A stretch of 64,000 nucleotides of DNA from Microbacterium sp. (GCF_031180975.1 NZ_JAPSLI010000004.1:62001-126000), one strand, 5' to 3'; shown: positions 48,799-62,189, numbered from the stretch's first letter. A program made the numbers and translations. Notes: generated by a model not told the origin, from the sequence alone.

Positions 48799-49626
48799 TC
48801 AGGTGAGCTTGATCTGCCGGTTCATGTCCTTGTACAGCAGGTACCGGAAGGGCTCCGGACCGCCCGCATAGCAGGCCTGAGGACAGAACGCCCGCAACAG
48901 CATGTAGTCGCCCGCCTCGCATTCCACCCAGTCGTCGTTGAGGCGGTACACCGCTTTGCCCTGCAGCACGAAGAGGCCGTGCTCCATCACGTGCGTCTCG
49001 GCGAACGGGATCGACCCGCCCGGCTGGAAGGTCACGATGTTCACCTGCATGTCGTGCGCCATGTCGTTGGCGTCCGAGAAGCGGGTGGTGGCCCACACGT
49101 CGTCGGTGTCGGGCATCGAGACCGGCTCGATGTCCTTGTCACTCGTGACGAAGGACGCGGGGGCGTCGACGCCGTCGAGCCATTCGTACGCCTTGCGGAT
49201 CCAGTGGAAGCTGGTGATCTCGTCGCCCTCGTTCGCGAGCGACCAGTTCGCGCCCGGGGCGAGGAACGCGTAGCCGCCCTCCTCGAGCACGTGCCGCTCG
49301 CCCTCGAGGGTGAGCGTCAGCCGGCCGGTGGTGACGAACACGACGCCTTCGACGCCGGCCTCCTGCTCGGGCTTCTGCGCGCCGCCACCGGGAGCGATCT
49401 CCACGATGAGCTGCGAGAACGTCGTCGCCGAGCTCGGCGTCGGCCGGGCGATGATCCACGCCCGGGTGTTCGTGAAGCCGGGGAGGCTGCTGGTGACGAT
49501 GTCGCGCAGCACGCCCTTCGGGATGAACGTGTAGGCCAGCTTGACGACCGCACGGTCGGTGAGCAGGTCGGTCTGCGGCGGCAGACCGCCGGCGGGGGTG
49601 TAGTACGTGCGGGTGGTGGTGGGCAT
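48799..49626 (-). CDS. allE: (S)-ureidoglycine aminohydrolase, bicupin
   Basis: Releases ammonia from (S)-ureidoglycine to give (S)-ureidoglycolate after allantoate breakdown. The 275-residue bicupin begins with RTYYTPAGGLPPQ. The first cupin has LIVEIAPGGGAQKPEQEAGVEGVVFV, and the second has VNIVTFQPGGSIPFAETHVMEHGLFVLQGKAVY with the Mn-binding His/Glu set, ending RYLLYKDMNR. It is last in the maeB-aceB-DUF6986-allE operon. Confidence 0.9.
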   Translation of the reverse strand: MPTTTRTYYTPAGGLPPQTDLLTDRAVVKLAYTFIPKGVLRDIVTSSLPGFTNTRAWIIARPTPSSATTFSQLIVEIAPGGGAQKPEQEAGVEGVVFVTTGRLTLTLEGERHVLEEGGYAFLAPGANWSLANEGDEITSFHWIRKAYEWLDGVDAPASFVTSDKDIEPVSMPDTDDVWATTRFSDANDMAHDMQVNIVTFQPGGSIPFAETHVMEHGLFVLQGKAVYRLNDDWVECEAGDYMLLRAFCPQACYAGGPEPFRYLLYKDMNRQIKLT

Positions 49627-49636
49627 GGAGGTCCTC

Positions 49637-50913
49637 TCAGGAGCGTCGGGGGTGAGCCAGGGCGACGAGCGACGGCTCGTCGATGCCGACACGCTCGCGC
49701 AGTTCGTCGGCGGACACGGCACCGGACTGCACGCCGCGCACGAGGAACCCGGCGAGGGCGCGGGCCGTCGCCGGCTCGTCGAGGAAGCCGTCGGTGTTCT
49801 GCTGGACGTAGTTGCGCAGCCGGGTGGCGACGCCGTCCAGGCCGTCGCGGAAGAACGCGTAGCTGGCGATGAACCGGCTGGGCAGGTGGCCGGGGTGCAG
49901 GTCCCAGCCCTGGTAGTACGCCCGCTCCAGGGAGCGGCGCACCAGCCGCGCGTGCAACCGCCACGCGGCCCGCACCTGCTCGGCGTCGCCCGTGGGGATG
50001 ACGTTCGTCGACCCGTCGCTGAGACGCACGCCGGTGCCGGCGACGGCCACCTGCATGACGGCCTTCGCGTGGTCGGCGGCCGGGTGCTCCATCGACTGGT
50101 AGGCCGCCGACACCCCGAGGGATGCCGAGTAGTCGTACGTGCCGTAGTGCAGCCCGGTGATGCGCCCCTCCCCCGCGTGCAGCAGCGTCGCCACCGGCGC
50201 CGTGCCGTCCGCGGCGAGGATGAGCTGCGGCGTCTCCACCTGCACCTCGAAGCCGAGGCGCCGCGGCGCGAGGCCGAGTCGCTCCTCGAGGCGGCCGAGC
50301 AGGGTCACCATGGTGCGCACCTGGTCGACCGTCGTCACCTTGGGCAGGGTGAGGATCAGCCCCTCCGGCAGCTCCCCACGGCCGGCGAGGGTCGTCAGGA
50401 ACAGGTCGAGGGTGCGGATGCCGCGGCGCCGGGTCGGCGCCTCGAAGCACTTGAAGCGGATGCCGGCGAACGGCGGCGCGGTGCCGGCGGCCACGTCGTC
50501 GGCGAGCGCCTCGGCCGCCGCCACGACGGCGGCGTCCTCCGCCTCGTCGCCACGGTCGCCGAAGCCGTCCTCGAAGTCGATCCGCAGGTCCTCGATCGGC
50601 TCGGAGCGGAGCTTCGCCGCGACGCGGGAGGCGATGATCCCGGCATCCGCGGTCCCGCCGGTGAGCTCCTCGGCGAGCGAGTCGAGGCCGCCGGCCGCTT
50701 CCACGGCCTGCAGTGCCTCGGCACCCCACTCGCCGGCGATGCCCGCGCGGTAGCGGTCGCCCGGGATGTACACGGTGTGAATCGGCTGACGCGTGCCGGT
50801 GTCGCCCGGGTAGCTCTCCACGAGCAGCCGGTCGGTCGCGGCGAGCGCGGCGTCGGCGTCGGCGTAGTCACCGTCGTCGAGCGTGCCGGTGATGCCGATC
50901 GCTGCGGCGGCCG

Positions 50914-50917
<4 letters not shown>
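49637..50917 (-). CDS. DUF6986 protein, HpcH/HpaI aldolase superfamily
   Basis: A 426-residue protein of the aldolase/citrate-lyase-like TIM-barrel family. [62 protein letters not shown] and [13 protein letters not shown] provide the acidic metal-binding and arginine residues expected in that fold. The reaction is unknown. Overlapping aceB by 4 nt and followed by allE after 11 bp, it probably acts on a glyoxylate-derived or ureide-linked C-C or C-N bond. Confidence 0.8.
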
Positions 50918-52515
<1,598 letters not shown>

Positions 52516-52530
52516 GGTGGTGCTCCTGTC

Positions 52531-53952
<1,422 letters not shown>

Positions 53953-54007
53953 AGGATCCTCCTTGATCGGCGCAGGCCCGCCCGCCGATGCGGTTGAGAC
54001 CTAGTTT

Positions 54008-54043
54008 TTCCACGAAGTGGAGTTTTGCTTCTACGTTGTGGAA
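54008..54043. promoter_or_regulatory. Paired IclR-type operators between maeB and iclR
   Basis: TTCCACGAAGTGGAG (54008-54022) and TTCTACGTTGTGGAA (54029-54043) are near-perfect 15-bp palindromes (5 of 6 pairs each), starts 21 bp apart. They lie in the divergent promoter of the malic-enzyme operon and the iclR gene, so autoregulation plus operon control is likely. Confidence 0.8.
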
Positions 54044-54098
54044 TGATTGTAGAACGAACGCGGATACGCCGCAACCGACTCCTTCAGGAGGAGAACCC

Positions 54099-54857
54099 AT
54101 GACTGAACGGACCACGGGAGGCGTGCAGTCCGTCGAGCGCGCCTTCGAGCTCCTCGACCTGATGGCCGATGCCGGGGGGACGCAGACGCTCTCCGAACTG
54201 GCCAACCGCACCGAACTGCCCCCACCGACCATCCACCGGCTGCTGCGCACCCTCGTCGGCCGCGGATACGTGCGCCAGCTGCCCAACCGCCGGTACGCGC
54301 TCGGCCCTCGGCTCATCCGCCTCGGCGACGGCGCGAACCGCCAGCTCGGCCAGATCGCCGAACCCTATCTGGCCGACCTGGTGCGCACGCTGCAGGAGAG
54401 CGCGAACCTCGCGGTGCTCGACGGCGACATGGTGCTGTATGTCGCGCAGGTGCCCTCGCCGCACTCCGTACGCATGTTCACCGAGATCGGCCGCCGCGCG
54501 CACACCCACGACACCGGGGTCGGCAAGGCGATCCTGTCCCAGCTCGACGAGAACACCGTCCGCTCGATCGTGACGCGGGTGGGGATGCCGCGGGCGACCG
54601 AGCACAGCATCGGCGACCCCGATCAGCTGCTCGAGCACCTCAAGGACATCCGCCGCCGCGGCTACTCGATCGACGACAACGAGCAGGAGATCGGCGTGCG
54701 CTGCTACGCGGTGCCCATCCCCGGCGCCCCCACCCCCACCGCCGTCTCGGTGTCGGGGCCGCAGACCCGCGTCGACGAGGCCTTCGGCGAGCGCGCCGTG
54801 CCGCTGCTGCTCTCCGCGGCCGAGGCGATCGGCCGCGAGATGAGCCGCACCGCCTGA
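54099..54857 (+). CDS. IclR-family regulator of the purine/glyoxylate cluster
   Basis: A 252-residue regulator. The winged helix (about 10-70) has SVERAFELLDLMADAGGTQTLSEL and PPPTIHRLLRTLVGRGYVRQ. The effector domain has AVLDGDMVLYVAQVPS, THDTGVGKAILSQLDEN, RRRGYSIDDNEQEIGVRCYAVPI and the usual Cys/Arg pocket residues. It is divergent from maeB and flanked by the paired palindromes; AllR-like control by glyoxylate or allantoin is likely, but the ligand is not shown. ATG 54099 follows AGGAGGAG. Confidence 0.9.
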   Translation: MTERTTGGVQSVERAFELLDLMADAGGTQTLSELANRTELPPPTIHRLLRTLVGRGYVRQLPNRRYALGPRLIRLGDGANRQLGQIAEPYLADLVRTLQESANLAVLDGDMVLYVAQVPSPHSVRMFTEIGRRAHTHDTGVGKAILSQLDENTVRSIVTRVGMPRATEHSIGDPDQLLEHLKDIRRRGYSIDDNEQEIGVRCYAVPIPGAPTPTAVSVSGPQTRVDEAFGERAVPLLLSAAEAIGREMSRTA

Positions 54858-54861
54858 GCGG

Positions 54862-54910
54862 ACATGGAAAGAGGGGCCGGCGTCGACGACGCCGGCCCCT
54901 CTTTCCATGT
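54862..54910. terminator. Strong bidirectional terminator
   Basis: A perfect 22-bp stem (54862-54883 with 54889-54910) with a 5-nt loop between convergent iclR and aceE. CTTTCC/GGAAAG ends give T-rich tails on each strand. Confidence 0.9.
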
Positions 54911-54917
54911 GCGGCGG

Positions 54918-57638
54918 TTACGCGTCGCCCCCGGCGGTACCGGTACGCCCCGCCGTGACGTCCTGCAGGCGGTAGCGCTCGGCGGCCTGGCGCGGCGCGT
55001 CCGCGTCGACCTTGCCGTCCAGGGCGAGTGCCTCGAGGGTGCGCACCACGATGGACTCCACGTCCACCCGGAAGAACCGGCGCGCGGCCGCACGGGTGTC
55101 CGAGAAGCCGAACCCGTCGGTCCCCAGCGACAGGTAGCGACCCGGGACGTACGGCGCGATCTGGTCCTGCACCTGGCGCATGTAGTCGCTGACGGCGACG
55201 ACCGGTCCCCCGCTGCCCTCGCGCAGCCGGCGCGTGACGTACGGCTCGCGGGCCTCGCCCGCATGCAGCACCGCGCTGTCGGCGTCCAGTGCCTCGCGGC
55301 GCAACTCGTTCCAGCTGGTCACCGACCACACGTCGGCCGCGACGCCCCACTCCTCGGCGAGGATCCGCTGCGCTTCGATCGCCCACGGCACCGCGACGCC
55401 GGAGGCCAGCAGCTGCGCCGGCACACCCTCGCGGTCCGCCGTCGCCACGCGGTGCATACCGCGCAGGATGCCGTCCACGTCGACCCCGTCCGGCTCGGCC
55501 GGCTGCGCGATCGGTTCGTTGTACACCGTGAGGTAGTACATGACGTTCGGGTCGGGATGCTGCCCGCCGTACATCCGCTCGAATCCGGCGCGCACGATGT
55601 GCGCCAGCTCGTAGCCGTACGCCGGGTCGTAGGACACCACGGCCGGGTTGGTGGATGCCAGCAGCGGCGAGTGACCGTCGCCGTGCTGCAGACCCTCACC
55701 CGTCAGCGTGGTGCGCCCCGCGGTGGCGCCGATGACGAATCCGCGCGCCATCTGGTCGGCCGCGGCCCAGAACGAGTCGCCGGTGCGTTGGAACCCGAAC
55801 ATCGAGTAGAACACGTACACCGGGATCAGCGGCTCGCCGTGCGTGGCGTACGCCGTGCCCGCGGCGGTGAAGGCCGCGACGGCACCCGCCTCGTTGATGC
55901 CGACGTGCAGGATCTGCCCGGCCTCGGACTCCTTGTATGCCAGCAGCAGCTCGCGGTCCACGGACATGTAGTTCTGGCCGCGTGGGTTGTAGATCTTCGA
56001 CGTCGGGAAGTACGCGTCCATGCCGAACGTGCGCGCCTCGTCGGGGATGATCGGCACGATCCGGTGACCGACCTCCTTGTCGCGGAGGATGTCGCGCAGC
56101 ACACGCGCGAACGCCATCGTGGTCGCGGCGAGCTGCGCCCCGGACCCCTTCTTCGCCGACGTGTACACCTTCTCGTCCGGTAGAGAGATCGCGGTGTGCC
56201 GGGAGCGCCGCTCCGGCACCGAGCCGCCCAGCGCGCGGCGGCGTTCGAGCATGTCGTCGAGTTCGGGAGTCCCGGGCGCCGGACGGTAGTACGGCGGCCG
56301 GTACGGGTCGGCCTCGAGTTCGGCATCCGGGATGGGGATGCGCAGCAGGTCGCGGAAGTCCTTCATGTCCTGCAGCGACAGCTTCTTCATCTGGTGCGAC
56401 GCCATGCGCCCCTCGAAGCTGGGACCGAGCGTGTAGCCCTTCACCGTCTTGACGAGCACGACGGTCGGCTGCCCCTTGTGCTCCATCGCCGCCTTGTACG
56501 CGGAGTACACCTTGAGGTAGTCGTGCCCGCCGCGGCGCAGGTTCCAGATGTCATCGTCGGAGTAATCAGAGACCATCGCCAGCGTCCGCGGGTCGCGCCC
56601 GAAGAAGTGCTCGCGGACGAACGCCCCCGACTCGGCCTTGTAGGTCTGGAAGTCGCCGTCGGGCGTGCGGTTCATCAGGTCGACCAGGGCGCCATCGACG
56701 TCGCGCTCGAACAGCGCGTCCCATTCGCGACCCCAGATCACCTTGATGACGTTCCAGCCCGCACCACGGAAGAACGCCTCGAGCTCCTGGATCACCTTCG
56801 TGTTGCCGCGGACGGGACCATCCAGGCGCTGCAGGTTGCAGTTGATCACGAAGGTGAGGTTGTCCAGCCCGTCGTTGGCGGCGAGCTGGAGCAGACCGCG
56901 GGATTCCGGCTCGTCCATCTCGCCGTCGCCGAGGAACGCCCAGACGTGCTGGTCGGAGGTGTCCTTGATGCCGCGCGCCTGCAGGTAGCGGTTCGACTGC
57001 GCCTGGTAGATGGCGTTCATCGGCCCGATGCCCATCGACACCGTCGGGAACTCCCAGTACTGCGGCTTCAGCCGCGGGTGGGGGTAGGACGGCAGTCCGT
57101 GCCCCTCCCGGGAACGCTCCTGACGGAACCCGTCCAGGTCGGCTTCGTTCAGCCGCCCCTCGACGAACGAGCGGGCGTACATGCCGGGCGAGGCGTGCCC
57201 CTGGAAGAACACCTGGTCCCCGCCGCCGGGGTGGTCCTTGCCGCGGAAGAAGTGGTTGAAACCCACCTCGTACAGCGTCGCCGCTCCGGCGTAGGTGGCG
57301 ATGTGACCGCCGACGCCGCCGGTGGACGGATGCTGGGCCCGATGCACCATGACAGCGGCATTCCACCGGATCCAGGCGCGGTAGCGGCGCTCCGCCTGCT
57401 CGTCACCCGGGTACGGCCCTTCGGACGACGCCGGGATGGTGTTGACGTAATCGGTGGTGAGCGCGGCGCGCGCGCGTTCCACGCCCACCCGGGCCGCGAG
57501 CGCCTCGATCATGCGCTGTGCGCGCTCGCGTCCGCCGACGGCGAGCAGGCCGTCGATGGATTCCAGCCATTCCGCGGTCTCGCCGGGATCGATGTCTGCG
57601 GTGTCGGAGAGCAGGGCGGAGTCGAGGGGAGCCGTCAT
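54918..57638 (-). CDS. aceE: Pyruvate dehydrogenase E1, homodimeric
   Basis: Decarboxylates pyruvate with TPP and passes acetyl to E2. The 906-residue protein matches the AceE family: [39 protein letters not shown], the TPP motif [12 protein letters not shown]...[21 protein letters not shown], and [20 protein letters not shown]2/E3 genes are not in the window. It overlaps the purine permease stop by 4 nt, so it is co-expressed with purine uptake, which is unusual and fits glyoxylate oxidation through pyruvate. Confidence 0.95.
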   Translation of the reverse strand: MTAPLDSALLSDTADIDPGETAEWLESIDGLLAVGGRERAQRMIEALAARVGVERARAALTTDYVNTIPASSEGPYPGDEQAERRYRAWIRWNAAVMVHRAQHPSTGGVGGHIATYAGAATLYEVGFNHFFRGKDHPGGGDQVFFQGHASPGMYARSFVEGRLNEADLDGFRQERSREGHGLPSYPHPRLKPQYWEFPTVSMGIGPMNAIYQAQSNRYLQARGIKDTSDQHVWAFLGDGEMDEPESRGLLQLAANDGLDNLTFVINCNLQRLDGPVRGNTKVIQELEAFFRGAGWNVIKVIWGREWDALFERDVDGALVDLMNRTPDGDFQTYKAESGAFVREHFFGRDPRTLAMVSDYSDDDIWNLRRGGHDYLKVYSAYKAAMEHKGQPTVVLVKTVKGYTLGPSFEGRMASHQMKKLSLQDMKDFRDLLRIPIPDAELEADPYRPPYYRPAPGTPELDDMLERRRALGGSVPERRSRHTAISLPDEKVYTSAKKGSGAQLAATTMAFARVLRDILRDKEVGHRIVPIIPDEARTFGMDAYFPTSKIYNPRGQNYMSVDRELLLAYKESEAGQILHVGINEAGAVAAFTAAGTAYATHGEPLIPVYVFYSMFGFQRTGDSFWAAADQMARGFVIGATAGRTTLTGEGLQHGDGHSPLLASTNPAVVSYDPAYGYELAHIVRAGFERMYGGQHPDPNVMYYLTVYNEPIAQPAEPDGVDVDGILRGMHRVATADREGVPAQLLASGVAVPWAIEAQRILAEEWGVAADVWSVTSWNELRREALDADSAVLHAGEAREPYVTRRLREGSGGPVVAVSDYMRQVQDQIAPYVPGRYLSLGTDGFGFSDTRAAARRFFRVDVESIVVRTLEALALDGKVDADAPRQAAERYRLQDVTAGRTGTAGGDA

Positions 57639-59227
57639 CGGCGGAAGCCCTTTCTGCGTACGGTGCGGGTGCCCTGGGCGGGCGTGTCCGGCACGACGCG
57701 GTCGATGGAGCTGATGTGGATGGAGGTGGTCTCGGCGCCGGCGGCGTTCTTGCGGACCACCGGGACCTCGGTGCCGTCCGCGGCGATGAGCTTGCCGCCC
57801 ACGAAGGTGTCACCGTCCTCGAGGGCCTCCAGCTCGTCCTCACGGACCATGCGGGGCGGTGAGGCGACGAACACCGAGGCGTTCTTCCTGGCGTTGCCGA
57901 GGCGCAGCTCGTTGAAGATGAGGTTCAGCAGGACTGCCATGATCGCGGCCGACGAGATGCCGGAGTGGAAGATGACCTCGAACCAGTCGGGGAACTGGTG
58001 GTAGATGTCGCCCTTGACGACCGGCAGCATGCCGAAGGCCAGCGAGGCGGCGACGATGACGAGGTTCATGTTGTTGCCGTAGTCGACCTTGGACAGGGTG
58101 CGGATGCCGGATGCCGCCACGGTGCCGAACAGCACGATGCCCGCGCCACCGAGGACCGGCATCGGAATGGCCGCTGCCACCCGCCCGAGCACCGGCAGCA
58201 CGCCGAGGATGACCAGGATCACTCCGCCAGCGGTGACCACGAACCGGCTCTTCACGCCGGTGATGGCGACCAGGCCGACGTTCTGGGCGAACGCGCTCTG
58301 CGTGAACGAGTTGAGCAGCGGCGAGACGGCGCTGGAGACCATGTCGGCGCGCAGGCCGTTGGCGATGCGGCGGGAATCGACGCGGGCGCCGGTGATCTCG
58401 CCGACCGCCAGGATGTCGGCCGTGGTCTCGGTGAGGATCACCAGCACGACGACGAACATGGAGATGATCGCGGCGATGTCGAAGGTCGGCGCGCCGAAGG
58501 CGAGCGGCATCGGGATCGCGAAGACCGGGCCCTCCAGCACCGACGAGAAGTCGGCCATGCCGAGCGGGATGGCGATGACGGTGCCGATGATCAGCGCGAG
58601 CAGGATCGACAGGCGCGAGATCGTGGCGCTTCCCAACTTGGAGAGCACGACGATGATGAGCAGCGTCAGGCCCGCCAGGCCGACGTTGGCCATCGAGCCG
58701 TAGTCCTCGTTCTGGGCGTTGCCGCCCATGATCCAGTTGCCGGCCACCGGGATGAGCGAGAGCCCGATCGCGGTGATCACGACGCCCGTGACCACCGGCG
58801 GGAAGAAGCGGATGATCATCGCGAAGAACGGCGTGATCAGGAATCCGATCACGGACGCCACCAGCACGGCGCCGAAGACGCCGGGCAGGCCCGCTCCACC
58901 GTTCACGATGGCGAGCATCGTCGCGACGGCGGCGAACGAGGTGCCCTGCACCAGCGGGAGCTTGGATCCGAAGAACGGCACACCGACGCTCTGCAGGATG
59001 GTGGCGAGACCGCCGATGAAGAGGCAGGACGCGATCAGCAGTCCCTTCTCGGCGTCGGACACACCGGCGGCGCCGCCGATGATGATGGGCGGCGCGATGA
59101 TGCCGCCGTACATGGTGAGGACGTGCTGGAGTCCGTACATGAACGTCCGCCCGATCGGCAGTCGCTCGTCCTCCGGTGATCCGGTGACGTCGATGGTTCC
59201 CGGCACGGTCTTGTGGTTCTTGCTCAT
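57635..59227 (-). CDS. Purine (xanthine/uric acid) permease, NCS2 family
   Basis: A 530-residue transporter with about 12-14 hydrophobic helices. The NCS2 signature region is visible: [71 protein letters not shown] and [22 protein letters not shown], which fit nucleobase:cation symporters of the UraA/XanQ/UapA type. Xanthine or urate is likely because of the adjacent uricase genes. ATG 59227 follows AAGGAGGTC. Confidence 0.9.
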   Translation of the reverse strand: MSKNHKTVPGTIDVTGSPEDERLPIGRTFMYGLQHVLTMYGGIIAPPIIIGGAAGVSDAEKGLLIASCLFIGGLATILQSVGVPFFGSKLPLVQGTSFAAVATMLAIVNGGAGLPGVFGAVLVASVIGFLITPFFAMIIRFFPPVVTGVVITAIGLSLIPVAGNWIMGGNAQNEDYGSMANVGLAGLTLLIIVVLSKLGSATISRLSILLALIIGTVIAIPLGMADFSSVLEGPVFAIPMPLAFGAPTFDIAAIISMFVVVLVILTETTADILAVGEITGARVDSRRIANGLRADMVSSAVSPLLNSFTQSAFAQNVGLVAITGVKSRFVVTAGGVILVILGVLPVLGRVAAAIPMPVLGGAGIVLFGTVAASGIRTLSKVDYGNNMNLVIVAASLAFGMLPVVKGDIYHQFPDWFEVIFHSGISSAAIMAVLLNLIFNELRLGNARKNASVFVASPPRMVREDELEALEDGDTFVGGKLIAADGTEVPVVRKNAAGAETTSIHISSIDRVVPDTPAQGTRTVRRKGFRR

Positions 59228-59413
59228 TGCTGCTGACCTCCTTGTCGGCACGGCGGTGCACACGGCACCGCCTGCGGTCGCGCACAGGCGCGAGGGTCGC
59301 GCACAGGCGCGATGGAGCCCGCGCAGACGTGCGCGGGCGGGCTCGTCCGCGGCCGGGCGTCGGTGACGCGCCGGCCGCGGACGGCCTCATGGGACCGAGA
59401 CGACCGTCTGGCC
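59228..59413. repeat. Gap with direct repeat and strong hairpin between uricase and permease
   Basis: A 17-bp direct repeat GTCGCGCACAGGCGCGA lies at 59277-59293 and 59296-59312. A perfect 12-bp stem pairs 59345-59356 with 59371-59382. No gene or IclR-type site is visible. The hairpin may reduce read-through from the uricase operon to the permease-aceE genes. Confidence 0.65.
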
Positions 59414-60358
59414 TCAGACGTAGGCCGGGATGCCCTGCCAGATGGCGGCGGTGTCGCCCAGGCCCTCGCGGCGCAGGGTGCCCTCGATGAGTCCGTACGG
59501 GCTGTGCGCCGCGTAGAACACCTCGTTCGGGTTGTCCTGGCCGAACGGCTCGAGGTCGACGACGAAGTGGTGCAGGTTCGGCATCGAGAACTTGATCTCG
59601 TCGATCTCGGGGTGCGCCTCGAGAACGGCCTTGCCCATCAGGTACTGGGTCTCCTGCAGGGCCTTCGAGTAGTGGTTGGTGAAGGTCTCGAGCAGGATCG
59701 TGCGCACGGACTCGAACACGGCGTTGAAGTCGATGTCGGTGCGGTTGTAGAGCCAGCGCGCGGTGACATCGGTGGCGAGGATTCGGTCGGTGGTCTCCGC
59801 CAGCGTGGTGTAGCGGTCCACCGGGTAGCCGACGAAGCCCGACTGGGTGGTCTTCAGGACGGCGAGGTCCTCGAGGCCGGCGACGACGTGCGTCTTGCCG
59901 TCGACGATCTTGACGATGGCGGTGCGGGTCTCGGCGCCGGTGCCGCCGCGGAAGAACGCGTGGTCGTGGTCCTCGCCGGCGACCGGGATGCGGGCCCAGG
60001 TCACCTGACGGGCGCCCCAGCGGCCGCCGGTCACCCAGTCGAACTCGCCGGTGAAGTGGTTGCCGAGGCGGATGAGGAACTCCTCGGGCGATCCGATCCC
60101 GTCACGGGCGAAGCCGAAGATGGTGTTCTTCTGGGTGTCGGTGGGGACGACGTGGGAGTTGTCGCCCTCGTAGTAGCACGAGTCGAAGTCGCCGTGCAGC
60201 TGCGAGACGACCGTGAGGTCTTCGATCTCGTGACGGTCGGTGTCGCGCGTGACGCGGACGACGTGGACCTCTGCCTTTCCGTACTGGCTGTCGCCCAGGA
60301 CGACCCTGGATCCGGTCTGGCCGGTGGTCGTGGCTTCGGTGTTCTCGACGATGGTCAT
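59414..60358 (-). CDS. pucL: Urate oxidase (uricase)
   Basis: Oxidises urate to 5-hydroxyisourate, making H2O2. The 314-residue cofactor-free enzyme has SQYGKAEVHVVRV, VPTDTQKNTIFGF with the catalytic threonine and lysine region, FTNHYSKALQETQYLMG and SMPNLHHFVVDL. The start at 60358 is directly after the hydroxyisourate hydrolase stop (60360). Order uraD-uraH-pucL gives the three steps to allantoin. Confidence 0.95.
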   Translation of the reverse strand: MTIVENTEATTTGQTGSRVVLGDSQYGKAEVHVVRVTRDTDRHEIEDLTVVSQLHGDFDSCYYEGDNSHVVPTDTQKNTIFGFARDGIGSPEEFLIRLGNHFTGEFDWVTGGRWGARQVTWARIPVAGEDHDHAFFRGGTGAETRTAIVKIVDGKTHVVAGLEDLAVLKTTQSGFVGYPVDRYTTLAETTDRILATDVTARWLYNRTDIDFNAVFESVRTILLETFTNHYSKALQETQYLMGKAVLEAHPEIDEIKFSMPNLHHFVVDLEPFGQDNPNEVFYAAHSPYGLIEGTLRREGLGDTAAIWQGIPAYV

Positions 60359-60359
60359 G

Positions 60360-60686
60360 TCAGCTACCCCTGTAGGTTGAATATGCGAACGGGCTGATGA
60401 GTAGCGGTACGTGATAGTGCTGCTCGGTGTCGGCGATCGTGAAGTCGATCGTGACGACGGGATAGAAGGCATCGGTGCCGCTGCGCGCGAAGTAGTCCTC
60501 CACCTCGAAGCGCAGCCGGTAGTGGCCCGGCTCGAGCGTTTCGGGGCCGAGGTCCTTCACGCGTCCGTCCGCGTCGGTGCGGGCGGAAGCGACGACCGCG
60601 CCGTCCACGTCCTGGAGCACGACGGCGACGTCGGCGGCCGGGCGGCCGATCGATGCGTCGAGGATGTGCGTGGTGACGTGACTCAT
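60360..60686 (-). CDS. uraH: 5-hydroxyisourate hydrolase
   Basis: Hydrolyses 5-hydroxyisourate to OHCU. The 108-residue transthyretin-related protein has the N-terminal ILDASIGRPA motif, histidine in TTHILDA, arginine in GHYRLRFEVEDYF, HYHVPLLISPFAYSTYRGS ending in the diagnostic YRGS. It overlaps the uraD stop by 4 nt and precedes uricase by one base. Confidence 0.95.
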   Translation of the reverse strand: MSHVTTHILDASIGRPAADVAVVLQDVDGAVVASARTDADGRVKDLGPETLEPGHYRLRFEVEDYFARSGTDAFYPVVTIDFTIADTEQHYHVPLLISPFAYSTYRGS

Positions 60687-61180
60687 GCGCGGAGGATCCC
60701 TTCCAGTCGGAGGAGCGCGATCTGGCGAAGCTGTTCGGCCACTTCCCTGATCTCGTCCTCGTCGGTGTTGCGCAGGCGACGGTTCAGCTCGTCGAGAATC
60801 TCCCGACCGCTGCGGCCCGCCGCCCTGATCAAGAAGACACGGCCGAAGCGCTCCTCGTAAGCGCGGTTGCCCGCGAGGAGCTCGTCGGCCAGCGCCGAGT
60901 CGCTCGCATCGACACCGGCCTGCTCACCGCGCGACATGCCGGCCTCGGTCGAGCTCCCGCTCGCCCTCTCGCCGATGCGCGGATGATGCGCCAGCGCCGC
61001 GTCGATGTCCTCGTCCGTCCAGTCGAGCGCCCGCTCACGGGCGGCCGACAGCACCTCCTCCACGTTGGAGTACGGACGAGCCGCCACGACGGCCTCCACC
61101 CAGCGGTCGATGTCGGCGCTCGGACGGATGAGTGCATCCGCTTCCGCCGGCGACAGCTGATTGAACGCTGCAAGCGTCAT
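60683..61180 (-). CDS. uraD: OHCU decarboxylase
   Basis: Decarboxylates OHCU to (S)-allantoin. The 165-residue helical protein has LAHHPRIGERA with the catalytic histidine-proline motif, FNQLSPAEADALI and a YEERFGRVFLIRAAGRSG segment, all UraD-like. It heads the uraD-uraH-pucL operon, downstream of paired operator-like sites at 61199. Confidence 0.93.
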   Translation of the reverse strand: MTLAAFNQLSPAEADALIRPSADIDRWVEAVVAARPYSNVEEVLSAARERALDWTDEDIDAALAHHPRIGERASGSSTEAGMSRGEQAGVDASDSALADELLAGNRAYEERFGRVFLIRAAGRSGREILDELNRRLRNTDEDEIREVAEQLRQIALLRLEGILRA

Positions 61181-61198
61181 TGCTTACCTTCCCCTAGA

Positions 61199-61236
61199 TT
61201 CCACTTTACGGAAATGTTATTCCGTTGTGTGTGAAA
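61199..61236. promoter_or_regulatory. Paired IclR-type operators between uraD and the SDR gene
   Basis: TTCCACTTTACGGAA (61199-61213) fits the 15-bp pattern. A second begins 21 bp on at 61220 (TTCCGT) but its right half GTGAAA is at 61231-61236, two bases farther than in the other sites. They sit 19-56 bp upstream of uraD. Confidence 0.6.
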
Positions 61237-61315
61237 GAGTGAACCATCCTCTCGCCACGGAGTCAAGTGGAACCTCTATGAGAGGCTACGACGACAACCT
61301 TCGAAGGGAGTCCAC

Positions 61316-62089
61316 ATGTCCGCAGTCGAGGCACCCCGCCGCACCGCGATCGTCACAGGAGCCGGCACAGGGATAGGCCGCGCGGCCGCACTCGAGTTGG
61401 CCCGCCGCGGGTGGACGGTCGCGCTGTTCGGCCGCACGGCGCGAACCCTCGAGGAGACGGCATCCGTCATCCGCGCCGCGGGCGGCGAGGCCGTGACTCT
61501 CCCCTGCGATGTCACCCGCGCCGACGAGGTCACCGACGCCTTCGCACGTGTGGGCGAGCGCTTCGGGCGGATCGACCTGCTCTTCAACAACGCGGGCTCG
61601 TTCGGCCCGCAGGCGCGCGTCGACGAGCTGTCGGATGCCGACTGGCAGGCCGTCCTCGCGGTGAACGTCACCGGCTCGCTGCTGTGCGCCCGCGAGGCGT
61701 TCCGGCGCATGCGGGAGCAGGACCCCCAGGGCGGGCGGATCATCAACAACGGCTCGGTGTCTGCGCACAGGCCGCGGCCGCGCTCGGCGGCGTACGCGAT
61801 CACGAAGCACGCCGTCACGGGGCTCACCAGGTCGATCGCGCTGGACGGCCGGCCCTTCGGCGTCACGGCGACCCAGATCGACATCGGCAATGCCGCCACC
61901 GAGCTGCTCGCAGGGATCGGCGACGACGCCGGGGCACTGCAGGCCGACGGCAGTCGCCGGCGCGAGCCGTCGTTCGACGTGGCACACGCCGCGCGGCTGA
62001 TCGCCGATGTCGCCGACCTCCCCTTGGACGTGGCGGTGCACGAGCTGGTCGTGACGGCGACCGGAATGCCGTACGACGGCCGCGGGTGA
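61316..62089 (+). CDS. Short-chain dehydrogenase/reductase
   Basis: A 257-residue classical SDR: cofactor motif TGAGTGIG (residues about 15-22), LFNNAGSFG, NNGSVSAHRPRPRS with the catalytic serine, and YAITKHA (Tyr-x3-Lys). The substrate is unknown. It is divergent from the uricase operon and shares the region with IclR-type sites, so it may be co-regulated in purine or ureide breakdown, for instance acting on an oxidised intermediate; that is inference only. Confidence 0.85.
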   Translation: MSAVEAPRRTAIVTGAGTGIGRAAALELARRGWTVALFGRTARTLEETASVIRAAGGEAVTLPCDVTRADEVTDAFARVGERFGRIDLLFNNAGSFGPQARVDELSDADWQAVLAVNVTGSLLCAREAFRRMREQDPQGGRIINNGSVSAHRPRPRSAAYAITKHAVTGLTRSIALDGRPFGVTATQIDIGNAATELLAGIGDDAGALQADGSRRREPSFDVAHAARLIADVADLPLDVAVHELVVTATGMPYDGRG

Positions 62090-62142
62090 CCCCCGGAGGC
62101 GCATACTGGCATTGCATCCGGCATCCACCCTGCTATCGTAGA

Positions 62143-62178
62143 TTCCGGAGCACAGAAGCTTTATTTCACATCACGGAA
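62143..62178. promoter_or_regulatory. Paired IclR-type operators before the thiol peroxidase
   Basis: TTCCGGAGCACAGAA (62143-62157) and TTTCACATCACGGAA (62164-62178), starts 21 bp apart. The second lies 12 bp before the GTG at 62190, close to the RBS GGAGG. The same arrangement occurs before hyi, maeB/iclR and uraD. Confidence 0.6.
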
Positions 62179-62189
62179 CTGGAGGCATC

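Noticed and set aside
57965..59179. A 404-codon plus-strand frame opposite the purine permease
   Set aside because: Highly repetitive Asp/Arg/His/Gln composition from complementing membrane-protein codons; no start context or motif.
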